DNA from: Purshia tridentata
Taxonomy: Eukaryota; Streptophyta; Magnoliopsida; Rosales; Rosaceae
Assembly (NCBI GenBank): GCA_003254885.1
Contig: QANT01004633.1
Coordinates: 1-64,000, forward strand
DNA: 64,000 nucleotides
Reading direction: 5' to 3'
Under the pieces are notes generated by a model. The model worked only from the letters and a program-made list of their open reading frames with translations, was not told where the DNA came from and did not search any database. Below are positions 47,437 through 59,964 of the stretch, one piece after another. The position numbers and the translations under genes were made by a program. Within the stretch, counting starts at the first letter, position 1. Each line of letters starts with the position of its first letter.

Positions 47437-50400
47437 TCAAACTCCAGCCCGAGGCTCAACAAACACAGACGTTGTTCTTGGGGGCACAGTAAAGCATCCT
47501 GAGCATTTGTCATACACAGATCTTTTAGCTCTTTCATCAGTTGACATTACCTGCACCAAGCTCGTATTAAAGAGCCATAAGAGAACAAATCAAGGAGATC
47601 TATATATGAAGTAAGTTCAAGATAAGAGCTCAGCATTAAGAAAAAAACAAATAAAAACATGACTACTACCTGTACAGGATGCAATTGAAGAGTCCTAGCC
47701 CGAAGCGGAGGACTTGCAAATGACACCTCAGTTGGAGATGCATTGACAATAACCACAACGTATGAGTAGCTGTGCAGCACAGATGTTTGCAAATGAATTA
47801 TTCTTATAAAACTGGAATCATCAGAACTAAAGGCTGAAATATAATTATACTAACATTGGATCTAGTTGAGATAGCCCTGGCACTCCTTCATGACCATCCT
47901 CAATGCTCATTACTATGACTCCAGGGACCGATGAAGGACCAGTATTGTGGAAACGTACCCGTCCCTGGAAAATTGAATACTATGTATTTAAAACTTGGGA
48001 GTGAATTTGGAAGGTAGCCCACAGAATCTATGGAACTAACACTAACTTTTTTTTTCTTCTCTTTTGAGTTGAGTTTGTAGTTATTCCCTTGTATTCTTTA
48101 AATGAGTTTTCGAAGTGCCATTATGAAGTAAATTTTACAAGAAATAATGGAAATGTTTATATTAAGTCCTCTCACCTGAATAGCATTTGCTGTCCTCAAA
48201 CGGAAAAGGGGTGAAGAGTACCTAATACATAACAAATCTGAAAAATTTTCCGCAGCAGCATGGATGTGACTCTTTTGAGGTTTAAAGGATGGCTCGGCTA
48301 ATCTTGGTCTAATCCTGAAAAAGATAAAGAACCAGAAATTATCAATGGACACAACATACCAGTTGTTCTAAAGGGTCTGATGCCAGATGCTGAGATGCAC
48401 CACTAGCAAGGGTTTCTACATCACAATTAAATTTAAGAGAGCTCCAGAATCAAATGATTGTGGAAATAAATGAGTGCTTACAGTGGCCAGTTTTTTTCAT
48501 TTTTCTCCTTTGGAGGAAGGCCAACACCCCAATTGTTAGAACTACAAGTGAAGTCAAGCCTGGAATCATAACAACCGAATATTAAATTTGAGCAAGACAG
48601 GGACATGTTACAGCTTGCATTGATTCCTCGATCAGAAATTATTACATAGGATAGGAGTGGGATATCTATTTATGACCAGAGATAGGTTCCAACTTGTAAC
48701 TCGGAAGTAGTATTATCATGGAGAAGATTATATACTCATTCTAGCAGTTAAAATTACGATTGTCCATAATCTTACATAACAAACAATTATAATTAAGATA
48801 GTAATGCAAGAATGAGATTAATAGTGGACCTATTGAACCAGTCACCAGAATTGTATGAATCACGATCAAGTGATTTTGAACGAAGCATCTCATCCCCGGC
48901 GTGGAAAAATGGTATTCCCTAAAATTAGGAAACCATTTAAATACTGATTGATCATACAAATACACCAAAAAAAGAAAAGAAAAATTGACATAAAAATACA
49001 CCAAACATCATGTACAGTAAAAGGAAAAATTGCATGACTTCATCATCGATTAAAATTTAATAGCATTTAAAACCTGTGATAGTGCTATTATACTTGTTGC
49101 CAAGTGATTTATCCTGCACCTCTCATCTACAGAAATTTCCATTGGAGTCTACAAGTAATGGATTGAGTTAGACAAGAAGATAAAAATCATAAGTAAAATA
49201 AAACTCTGTAGAAGTATATTGATCATACCTTCAGACTCACAATGTCAAACAGAGTTTCATTGTCATGAGCAGAAGCATAATTAATCTGGAAAACAATCGA
49301 AGTTATCAGTCACGTGGCTTTTCCATGTTAAGAACATAATAATGCTCAAAAACAAGAATCAAAAGTACATTCAAACAGGTGATGATAGGCACATAAACAC
49401 GAACTAAAATTATGAATTCTGATCTAGATCCTTACAGTTTCAGTAGGGCATAAGGTATATCCTACAGTTTTCCCACCATACGTCAATACTTCTGATCCTT
49501 TTACCTGTGGGAATCATTATAAAGAAATGCTAAGGCAATGCATTTTCCGCTAAAACATCAACAAAGAAGAATGATATGGTGTAACTGTGTAATTTGAATA
49601 AAATCATTCAGTTAAAAAAAGATAGCTGAAGATTCACAAAGGAAGGCACCAACCTACATTAAGATATACCGACAGAAAAATAATCATAACGACGTTTTAG
49701 AAAATTCATGAGCTAGTAAATAATATAGCTGCATCAAACCATAGATGTTCAGGTGCAAAGTGCAAGTTTAGATATTAGCAAATATACCGCATAAGACTTA
49801 TCCTCTGGAATTAAGGTATACCTCTTTCCCTTCATAATTGGTTAGCACAAAGTCCCTCAGGTTTGCAGCCATGCCAACCTGAATTACTGTACTAAATTAG
49901 ATATAATCACAAAAAGAATTAAAAAAAAAAAAAACAAAACTGGTTTAGGACCATTTGTGCAATATCAGCAAAGAAGGGATACTAAGATGAGGATCCATAT
50001 CAGTTAAACAATAGCTATATTATTACGGCTGACGAACAAAACTTCAAAGGGATGAGAAGAATGACACAAAGAAGAAACTTCAAAGTACACAGAGAACTTA
50101 GTTTCTGACTTAAAATTTCTAGCTCCTAGTGCAGCCAAGAAGAAACCATATCATGCTTGTCTGCATATTCCATCAATAGAAAAGAAATTTCAAATTGATA
50201 TTTATTTTCATCTAGATATTTCATGATTGATTTGTGCAATGGACTAAGAAAATAACGGATTCCAACATCTGTCTACAATTTTTTTCCAACACTAAATATG
50301 TATGGCAAAAAATAAAACAACAGACATATGAGAATGCATCAAGATGATAAACCTGAATGTGATCCTTTGATGCAGCAAGCATGTGTTCTGCAACAGCTTC

Positions 50401-53400
50401 TGGTCCATGATCGTGACCATTAGGCTACAGAAGAAATAATAGACCCACTAACTATTATTAAAATAATCATACAGACATTCTACATAAGAAAGCAATTTTT
50501 CTTGTAAAAGAAGATATATGCTACAGGGATACTCTTTTGCCAAATTGTCTGGCTTGCAATCGTTGATCATGCAAAATGCACTACACATTCAGGTATGATT
50601 TCATGGTGATTATCTGGTAACAAATCATGTCAAACTGTTTTACAAGAGAGCATCCATAGTCATACATTCATATACATGCAACTTTTTTTTTTTTGGCAAA
50701 AAGATAGTATACGCATGCAACTTATAAGCACATGCTTGAAAAAAAATTTGTAATTGTCTCACTATAGTAACAGCTGTAAAGTACTACTGAGAAAAAAAAG
50801 TTGTAAGCTATGGGCACTGACAGGACTACCTGCATTTTACTACTTACATATAGAATCAACTAAGAATTCTCCCAAAAAAAAAAAATTCGTTATTTTTACC
50901 TGCAACAGTAGGCCAGTCACAAATCCTTGCTGAAGTGGATCGCCAAATGGAGACCCACCAAGTATTGCATCCCGTATTCGATCATTAAAACTGAATTAAA
51001 TTTCCCAATAATTCATAAGAACTAGATGCCTAGCACAGATATTGCATCCCGTATTCGATCACTAAAACTGAATTAAATTTCCCAATAATTCATAAGAACT
51101 AGATGCCTAGCACAGATAGTAAAAATTGTACTTGACTTGATAAGGTGATTCTCTCTAGATAAGCCAATACATAATTTAGGCAGTGATGAAAGAAATAGAG
51201 GAAAAGAAAAAAGTTCGTATATACAATTCCCACTGAATTAACATTTGACTACTATAAGTCAGTCCACTACAAGGTTGAAGTCAAAACAAGGAACATCTCT
51301 ATTTCTGTCTCTTTTGAATCTTTGGTAAGGTGAGAGATAAATCCAAAATAGGTGCAGGTAGTATTCTTTGAGTAGTCAACAAGTGAAACACAATATTTTA
51401 TGAGACAATCCTATTTTATACATAATTACTGCAGAGAATGTTATTTACAAATTTCCAAACAGCAAAGAAAAAAATGTTGCCATATAATTGAAAAGTAAAA
51501 ATATACCTCCCAATTCCAGTTCCACAAATATTGAACTGCGACGCATTTATTCCACGCCCGTTATTGGCAACTTCACCAAAATCCCATCCTTCACCATATC
51601 TTGATAGCGGTATAAAAGGAAGAGTGAGCCAAAATCATGCTATGGATTCAAGTATCATAAACAAAACAACTCCACAAAGAAAATTCAAGCACCAATTTCC
51701 AAAGCTACAATTAAAGAAAGTGTCTTCAATAAAAATATTGAAAAGCTCCAAACTTACATGTAGATACTAGAACCATCAACTTCATCCCTTTCCTTTGTTA
51801 GACTGCAGAGTGCATCTTTTGCTTTCACCTGTACACAGACTAGTATCTTTTAGGAACATGGCTATTATACATCCACTCATTGCACCATGCTAACTGGCTG
51901 ATAATTACATACCATTGTTCTTTTCATTATATGACCCATAAGGTCAAACCGGAACCCATCAACCTGCCAAAATAGTCAAATGATTGATAATTACAGAATC
52001 CCCAATTAAAACTCAAGTATATCTGCAATGATGCATAAAATCATAAACCCTCCTAAATTTAACAATATCTCTTCAGTATGCTATACAGAGGAGAAAATAC
52101 TTCACGTGGACAAAGGAAAAGAATTCCATTTCCAACATGACTATGAGAGGGCTGCTTTGAGGTATTTAAAAGACCATTTGATGATTAAACAATCACCTTA
52201 TAATCAACTGCCCAGTGCAATAGGTCATCAATAATTAAACGCTCAACCATAAAATGCTCACTAGCAGTGTTGTTTACGCATGTACTATTCTCAATAAAAC
52301 CATCTGTGTTTCTTCTCAAGTAGTATCCTGGGACAATCTGTAAATAAACTTTAAGTCACAAGTCACAACAGAAGAGTGGAGAAACCATTCAGGAAGAAAT
52401 ATAAGACAGGACAGCTTTCTATATATCGTGGGATCTTATAAAAAAGAAAAAAATAACGAATCACAACCTTGTCAAGAACAGAATTCTCATCAAAGGGCCC
52501 ACTTCCATGCAAATGATTGTAGACAACATCCAAGACAACACGGAGACCATAAAGGTTAAGGGCCTGCAACCAATATAACCCTTTTTTCCATTATTTTTCA
52601 GTACACAGGAGGTATACAAGGGACCACTGAAAGCAGAAAACAGGAAATTCAGAGGAGAAGGAAGGATGGAGAAAGAGAAATTATATTTTATCTCCTGAAA
52701 TACAACAAGACAATGAAATTCCAAACAGAGAGAACATAGCCAGTTAAGAAAATAGAAGCAAAACTTAAATTGACTGCAATGCAGAGTAACAAAACTCAAT
52801 GGTTTATGTAGCATTTCACAAGACACATTAAACACAAGTTCCTTGGCACAATATCCAGACCTGCACCATCTTCCTGAACTCAATTGCACGGTGTGAACCA
52901 TTTGCATTACTTGCATAGCTTCCTTTAGGGACCCCCCAGAGAACAGGATTGTACCTTCAAAAAATAGAATAAAAATAAAGATCAAGCCAACACAAAGTAG
53001 CTTCAACAGAGAATGTAAAACAAATTGGCGAGAAAATACCCCCAGTTATACGCATCATCATTTTGGATAGCTGTAATTAGAGCTTGTTGCTCAGCTGAAT
53101 CTGAAGGTAACTTTTCAAGTATCTTGGGATCTGGCCATATGTCATACAAACAATTGATGCAACCAAGCACAAGACATACAAGCCAATTTAATCTCAACCA
53201 CACTTAATTTCAGAAACATCAACATAAAAACACAAAACTCATACATCGTATTCTGTTTGGCCTCAACATCAATGGAACAGGATCCTTTCCTTTTGAAGTT
53301 CAAATGTAAAGGGCCGGTTGCTGTCACATGCTGTGGCACCCCTGAATGGGAGCGCCCCACACAGGTCCCACATGCTTGATCTATATCTCAACCGATCCTC

Positions 53401-56400
53401 TCCATTTGGACTGATAGAGAGAGAGAGAAGAGACTTATTATTCTGTTTGGCATCCACATGCGCAAACAATACATACAGAAACAAACAAAAAAGAATTGTT
53501 TTATTTTTTTTACTAGTGTAGGGATTGAGAGAGAGCAATTAAGCCTGAGCTAAGATATTCCCTTACCTACACTCTTCCAGTTCTCCTTGTCATCATCAAC
53601 ACCTGCGAACTGGAATGCTGGCAGTAGATGGACATGAGTAATACCAGCATTTGATAATTTCTTCAATTGACGTACACCGGCTGAATCCTTCAAGCAGTAC
53701 ATGCATACTGTTAATTAGTATACACTCATAGTATTTCTTTTTCCTTCCATCTATCATGTAAGATCCACATGTAACTGAATAATTAGCGTGCTTACAAAAG
53801 ACCAATCAGAATGAAATATGCATGTACAAGATACAAAAACAAAGGCAACTAGGCGTTATCCGTTCTGGTGTGCAAAGGTTACCCATTAGACAACCACTCA
53901 TGAAAATGTTTTTATTTTACATTTTGGTTTCCAAGTTTGAATTAGTAGACTTTTCGGTATGCTTGGGTTACACCCTCTTTGGTGCTTTCTTCTTATGATA
54001 CAAAGAGGTAGAGAAAATTTCATATTCTTCTCAGAGCAACAGCTTTGTTAATCATCAGCGCAGAAAAATAGAACTACCTGTAAAGTGAAGGCTAGATATC
54101 CACCACGAAATTCAGGATGCACAGTCTGGTCACTGGCACTGTAACAGCAACTCAGTAAATTAGAAGGACATAAACCTACAGAATTAAGTGCAATACCAAA
54201 ACAATAATCATATCTCGAGAAACAAACACATTTCTCGTCAAACAATATCATATATTACTTGAAACCTCTTTTTAGAAAATTGGCTGAAAGTGGAATTATA
54301 TAGATCTTTCAGGTTTTGAAGTGATAAGGCATAAAACTTCCTACCAGACTTCTCCTGTCCCAAGAACTCTAGAAGTAGCTAAATAATACATGAAAATCCT
54401 ATAATGTGTAATCTTTAAATGTTTTTATGATTTTCATATTTTTTCAAATAAGATTTGAAGAAGAGTAATTATAAATAATCAAACTATAAATTACCTGAAA
54501 TCTCTTATGTGCAACTCATAAATACTCATGTCAGAAAAAGAAAGTAAATCACGTTTCTCATCTACCAATTTATCCCATCCTTCAGGTTTCGTATTATCAG
54601 AATCAAGATTGATCAACAATGTCCGCCTGCCATCTGCTGACAGCCTACTCCAAGAAAAATAAAAAAGTTATTAAATCATGGGAAATGTCAATACCTAGGC
54701 ATAAATATCAATGTCCATGACTGAAAACATATACAAGCAGATAGTAGTCATAACTTTAGAATATGGAAACACCTTAGCTATTTTCGGATAACTGTAGGCT
54801 AAATGAAACAACCAGCATACCCTCTAGCATATGGATCGTTTGCATAGCATTTTTCAATTTTCAAAGTGCTGGGATGGTATACAGAGACTTCATAGACATA
54901 ATAGCAGCCTTCCCAACTTTTTGGTCCTTTAGTACTCCAAACGCCATTAACTTCCTCAAGCTGCACAACTTCTAGAGGATTCCCACCTGATGGATCCTTA
55001 TATATGCAAACACATACTGCCTGGTTTGAAGAAACACGTGATTGCTTACATAAGTAGGACTGAGAGAGCATGGCTAGTAGGTAATAAAAACTTTGTTTAA
55101 TTTGTAAAATACCTGAGCAGTAGGAGCCCAAAGGTAAAGTGACACAGCTTCTTTTGAATAAATTCCACCAAGGGGGCCATTATATGAGAACAATTCATCT
55201 AGGATACCGGGTATCTGCAGTCCAGTAGCATCAATGCACCTTCCATCAGCTGTATAACATGAAAACAGACACTGATAACTGAGACCCAAAATTGTTAATC
55301 TAACAGTGCATTGATCATACGGGCAAAGAGCAAATGTACCAATTTTCTTACAATTGAAAGTAGCTACTGCCAATTGGCATTTGAGAAGAAGTTTGGCGTC
55401 CAAATCAGGGGGCACATTAAAAGCTCTGTAATCTTTGATATGAGGGAATTTTTCTTTCACCTAACAACATTCATATTGAAACATGGGTCGGTCCTAAGCA
55501 ATGTTTCAAAACTTCTCAAGAGGTTGCATGCAAGAAAAATAAAGAATAAAAAGATCACTGATTCTACAGATAACAGAACACATTACATTTGCTGGAAGCC
55601 CGTGTCTATCTTCTTCAAGCTTAACTTTTACATCTTCACCTGTTAGTAAAGAAGTCTCATTAAACTTCTAGACTTCTTTTTTTGGCCCAATTAAACTTCT
55701 AGACTTTTAATAATCATGATTCATGACTGGGAAGTAAGAGTTAGTAAAGTGCTTACCTAGAACTCCATCAGTTCTAACTGATAAAGCAGCAGTTTTACTA
55801 GCGAATAAGTAGCAGGAACCATTTCCAACATCCACATTCCAGGCAATAATTGATTCGCTAACCCAGAATGCCCGTGAATACAACAAGCTACCCTGAAACT
55901 GATCACCATTCTACACAAATTACAAGGTCTTAACTTAACAGTAACATTTAACAGCATAAATGAATTATATCAATTCACTCTTTATATATAATGTGAGTCC
56001 GACTATAAATGTAAGAAAGTTTGAATCTTTATTTAAAACGCATTTTAAAAACTCAAATTTCTTGCTTTACGTTTCTTAAAATTTACCCTTTTTTTGAACT
56101 GCTTTGATTACAATATTGAAATACTTTTCGGGTTTCTTGTTTCTGGGACCAAATTTAAATGCAGCATTAGCTTCCGAAAAGCAAAGAAAACACTTTGGAA
56201 ATTCTGAAAGTTGAGAGAGGGAACCTGAGATGTTGAAGTGGACTCCTCCTCGGCAGACATGTACAAAGAGGACGAGCTTTGAAGGGGTTTCCTGAAAAGC
56301 TTCGCGGAATGGAGTGGAAGTGAGAGGAGGGGATTCGCTTTGGAGGCGAAACGGCACCGTTTTGAAGAAGACGGAGAGCACGTGGCACGGCGTTGAGGAG

Positions 56401-56464
56401 GGAAGCCGCGGTTGGACGTCGGAGATGAGTAAAGGAAAAGTGGAGACGAATATAAACAAGTCAT
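47437..56464 (-). CDS. PU1: Limit dextrinase / pullulanase, chloroplastic (starch debranching)
   Basis: This GH13 enzyme cleaves alpha-1,6 bonds of starch limit dextrins in plastids. I placed 28 in-frame exons giving 970 aa (minus strand, 5' to 3'): 56464-56225, 55910-55757, 55639-55587, 55460-55352, 55249-55113, 55020-54821, 54644-54495, 54138-54078, 53687-53567, 53130-53040, 52954-52861, 52563-52468, 52337-52197, 51963-51913, 51828-51758, 51599-51507, 50990-50900, 50424-50353, 49878-49822, 49504-49436, 49285-49229, 49148-49074, 48918-48830, 48559-48482, 48314-48176, 47964-47855, 47769-47670, 47550-47437. The Ser/Arg-rich N-terminus suits a transit peptide. N-terminal beta domains follow ([12 protein letters not shown]48-like), then the catalytic barrel: DVVYNHLHG (region I), [10 protein letters not shown] (nucleophile Asp about 556), [10 protein letters not shown] (acid/base Glu about 593) and [11 protein letters not shown] (Asp about 725). 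All catalytic residues are intact. Length matches Arabidopsis (about 965 aa). A 77-bp duplication repeats the acceptor of exon 17. Confidence 0.95.
50675..50723 (-). mobile_element. Ultra-short poly(A) retroposition footprint in limit dextrinase intron 17
   Basis: Two copies of CATGCAACTT (50675-50684 and 50714-50723) bracket a poly(T) run followed by GGCAAAAAGATAG; read on the minus strand this is CTATCTTTTTGCC plus poly(A). The poly(A) abuts the repeat. The flanks agree a little further (TATAC on both sides). Confidence 0.45.
50964..51117. repeat. 77-bp tandem duplication across an intron-exon border
   Basis: Copies 50964-51040 and 51041-51117 differ at one base only (T versus C at the AAT/AGT codon). 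Each copy carries the first 27 nt of limit dextrinase exon 17 plus 50 nt of the intron before it, so the splice acceptor is present twice. Confidence 0.95.
55659..55706 (-). mobile_element. Ultra-short poly(A) retroposition footprint in limit dextrinase intron 2
   Basis: Two exact 17-bp copies of ATTAAACTTCTAGACTT (55659-55675 and 55690-55706) flank only 14 nt, CTTTTTTTGGCCCA, which on the minus strand reads TGGGCC plus seven A and a G. Its build matches the footprints at 25872 and 59586. Confidence 0.55.
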
Positions 56465-58119
56465 TGGGTTTTGAGAGAGAAAGCTGTGAATCTCTAGATG
56501 GGCTGCTATATTTAAGAACAGAGCTATTCTGTTTTTTCGGTTACAAGTTTTTTGAAGGGTACTCATCATTTCATGACACACCCTTGGTTCCTAGAAATTA
56601 ATCATTAGATACAAAAACTGAAAAATAGACAAAAATAACACATTTGTACAAGTGGTCTATAACAATAGAACTCAAAACTTATCTTTGCAAATAACACATT
56701 TTGGACATGAATTATCTCAAATGCTCCTTCTCCCTCCTACACCATCTCCACTCTCACCTACATAAAAATAAAATAAAAATTTGAAGCCCAACCCTTACAA
56801 CTCGCAATTCCCATTCACTTTTATGAACTTGTTACTTACAATACTTACGACCGAAATTGTTGAAAGATTCGTTAAGAATATCGTAGTCCTTTTAATGACA
56901 TTTGACCATTTTGTCCAATCTTCCCCAATCTTCCCATTTTGTCCTTCAATACAATTAACAAAAATTTAAAAAAGTTATCTTAAACCTTCACACCATGTTC
57001 ATGCCTTTATCTTCATGCCATGCCACACCCCTTAGCCGTAACACTGAAATGTTGCAAATCCAAGACCACGATTACCCTGCAATTCGCAAAATTTCTCACT
57101 CATTAGCATGTGCCTTCATGATACATATGATGGCTCAATGGTTCAAATTAAGAAAGCAACATCCACAGTTAATTTCATTGAGTTGCGGCATGCATTAGTC
57201 TAAACCAACCAACCCTCCAAGTGGAGTGGACTCAGTTCTTGGAAAATTCCAGTTAAACTTGGTCTTGCTATGTGGAAACTTGATTCCCTGCTGAACCCTT
57301 TTGTGGGATACGGAAGTTTTGCCGTGGATGCTTTTTTTGAGAGTATATCTCACATCAAAAATGTAAAGTTAAGTTACAAAATAGAATATCTCAATTTCGG
57401 GCCTTTTCACGCATAATCAATTAGCCTTGGATTAATGCTTTAAGTTCTACGGCTTTTAAAGTAAGTTTAGTGAAAATGTGGCAATCATGAACGTAAATTT
57501 AATTAGATGTCCTTTAATGTCATTATGGCAGACAGTACTCACCATGAATGGTAGGTATGCATGCTTCACAAAAAAGAAAATCTTTGGGAAGATTTATGAT
57601 TGTTTCTTTTGGTCATAGTCATAATCATTATGCTACTTTTCTGCATCAGAAAAGCAAAAGATAGAAGAAATAGCATGAGCAAAATGATGGCTTTTAATTA
57701 AACTATACCATCTATCTGAAATTTGGTTACTAACCCCCCCAATATACCAACTCTCATAGAAATTGTGATTTGGAGCATATAACTCACATATAATTTCAAG
57801 TACAGGATGTATATCCCTTGATGTTTCTCAAATAATTTGGAACATTCAACTCCCGTTGATCATTTCACATAATCTACAGAACTAGAGCAGTTACATGCTG
57901 AAAGAGAAGATTTGAAGTCTCCATCTGATCCAACAATATGCTAAAGAAGTTAGGAATGATTTTTATTTCTAAGATGGTGGTGCTTGAAAAAAGTCCAACT
58001 GATGCATAGTAGCCGTCCATTTCACGCTGCTACCTTTGCATGTTTGGCAGTATGAAAGGGATGGGCAGCCTTAGAAAATCAATTGTAAAAGTACAACATT
58101 ACAGTGTTATGCTGGTTGG
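56465..58119. other. Spacer between limit dextrinase and DUF1635 genes
   Basis: The first part is the limit dextrinase promoter and leader; a TATA-like TAAATATA (minus strand) lies near 56508-56515. The remainder is AT-rich with no gene or repeat that I recognise; the end is the 3' UTR of the DUF1635 gene. Confidence 0.45.
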
Positions 58120-59015
58120 TCAATGGAGAACAAGCTTCTGGTACTTGGTGTTGGGTGGTGAAGAATGATCAGAATTAACAATATCACAGAGACTTCTTTT
58201 GTTACTGAAGCAGCTCATATTAGTACTAATGCAGGAGTCTTGGTGTAGAAGATGTGGTGTTGGAGGAGAGATGGCCACTGGTGGAATTTCAGTGGACTTG
58301 AGTTGGGGAGGTGGGTGCTGCCACTGAGGGAGAGGTCCAGCCAGGAGAAGGTTCTGCAGGAGCGGCCCAGCTTCGATTACGGCTTGCAGTAGCTTTCCTT
58401 TCTCTGGCAGTGGCTTCTCAGCTGCCAATTTCAAGGCAGCTTGTGGTAGTGGTGATGATGACAGTGATGATTGTAGTGGTGGCACAATTGGGTCTGCATT
58501 TGGAGATGCAATGATGTTTTCATCAGAGTAAGAAGAGGCAAAGTGTTTGTTAAAGTCACTGCCTTTTGATTCTTCCTCATTTTGTGAAGCAACTTCTTGT
58601 TGTTGTGGTTGTTGCTGTTTCTGTAGTTCTTGCTGCAGCATGAGTTTGTCCATAATTAGCCTCTGGCATTGTGCTTGAGCTTCATCTTTTTCTTTGATGG
58701 CTATGCTTAGGAGATCTTTGAGATGAACAAGGTCTTCTTCTCTCCTTGCAATCTTCTCCTTTGCTGATAAAATTGTTGTCTCAAGCTCCAAAGTTGTGTA
58801 CAGCAGAGAATGCCTCAACTCTTCTATTCCCTGCTAAAATTCAAGATCAAAATTAGACATGCCCTTACTCTTAAAGAACAGCAGCACAAATACATTTACA
58901 AGCAGAAAGGGTGAAAATTTAATATTACCTCTTCTTGAAAGCAGAATTCCCAACCAAAAGGACTGCACTGATCCTTCATTGTTTTTGTTGCAGGGTTGCA
59001 AATGCCAGAGGCCAT
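58120..59015 (-). CDS. DUF1635 plant-specific coiled-coil protein
   Basis: Two exons on the minus strand (59015-58929, 58830-58120) give 265 aa. The family has no known biochemical role. The N-terminus MASGICNPATKTMKDQ leads to a conserved segment GIEELRHSLLYTTLELETT and then a long charged helix (AKEKIARREEDLVHLKDLL, KEKDEAQAQCQRLIMDK) that should form a coiled coil, about residues 30-95. After that come a Gln-rich patch and a low-complexity Ser/Pro-rich C-terminal half with PLLQNLLLAGPLPQWQHPPP near its middle. It was recognised from the LRHSLLYTTLELETT segment shared by DUF1635 proteins such as Arabidopsis At2g28140 (near ZAT5 At2g28200, as here). The exon 2 acceptor is TAGCAG, so a version with one extra Gln is possible. 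Nuclear or cytosolic placement is unknown. Confidence 0.85.
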
Positions 59016-59133
59016 CGGAAAGGCTAATGTAATTAAGAGTACTTTGGCTTCTATTTCCTTGTTACTACTCTCTCTTTATCTTCTTCTCCTTCGTGTGACA
59101 CGAGGTTGGACAAAAACACAAAAGGCCAAAAGC

Positions 59134-59140
59134 ATTTATA
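59134..59140 (-). promoter_or_regulatory. Probable TATA box of the DUF1635 gene
   Basis: TATAAAT on the minus strand lies about 120 bp before the start codon at 59015. Confidence 0.5.
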
Positions 59141-59448
59141 GAAGGTCAATTGCGCGCCAAGTGCTATATGTACACAAAGGACTAAACTTTGTAGCCTTCT
59201 AGAAGTGAATGTGAACTCATTGAGACCTAGTCTTCTTCTTCAACTGGCACCGTTTTATTATAGCCAGCCGTGGATCGGACGTGCACATGAGAGTATATGG
59301 TCTCACAAAAGGTAATGTTACACATATTATTGACTACATTATTTGCTATATCTATATATATATATACTATCCTCAGTAATGTGTAGAATATAATTAATAA
59401 TGTGATCAGTAAATGTGGTATCCAATAATTTTATTGTTCGGCAAGCCG

Positions 59449-59576
59449 AAAGTCATATTTGGTATTGATTCTATTGAACAGGACCTTATTGAATTAAACA
59501 ATAAGACCAGCCATAACCATACTTTAATGTTGGAGATCAATTTCCTTGGTTAGGCTTAAAAAAAAAGTCATATTTG
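59449..59576 (+). mobile_element. Short poly(A)-tailed retroposon (truncated SINE/LINE)
   Basis: A 102-nt insert starting GTATTGATTC and ending GGTTAGGCTT plus poly(A) is flanked by exact 13-bp repeats AAAGTCATATTTG (59449-59461 and 59564-59576). No A/B box is evident, so a 5'-truncated element is likely. Confidence 0.6.
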
Positions 59577-59585
59577 ATGATGATT

Positions 59586-59636
59586 AAAGCCATTTGATCT
59601 GCCTGGCCAAAAAAAAAAAAAAAGCCATTTGATCTG
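59586..59636 (+). mobile_element. Ultra-short poly(A) retroposition footprint
   Basis: A 19-nt insert, CCTGGCC plus 12 A, is flanked by exact 16-bp copies of AAAGCCATTTGATCTG (59586-59601 and 59621-59636). The insert has the same CCTGGCC-poly(A) core as the one in the Rab gene intron. Confidence 0.6.
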
Positions 59637-59964
59637 GAACACTTTTTTGCTTTTGTAGTTTAAGCTCAGGTGTTCTGTTTGACTCTTAAAGGGAAAAATG
59701 TGGCGGGCTCTATATATATTGTGGTTATTAAACTATAGCATCATGTATTATTGTCTCTTTCATTTGCTGCTACCATTGTTCAAAGTTTGATTCTTCTAAT
59801 TGGTAATAGTAACCAAATCAAGAAATTGCGGCTGTCAAAATACAGAATCCTTTCTGGATAAGGTTGTGTAATTTGTGTTAAAGAAAAAAATAGATATATT
59901 TTAATATTACAATCATAAAATGAATTGTTATAATCACTTCATAGATTATTTTATATTATGATTG

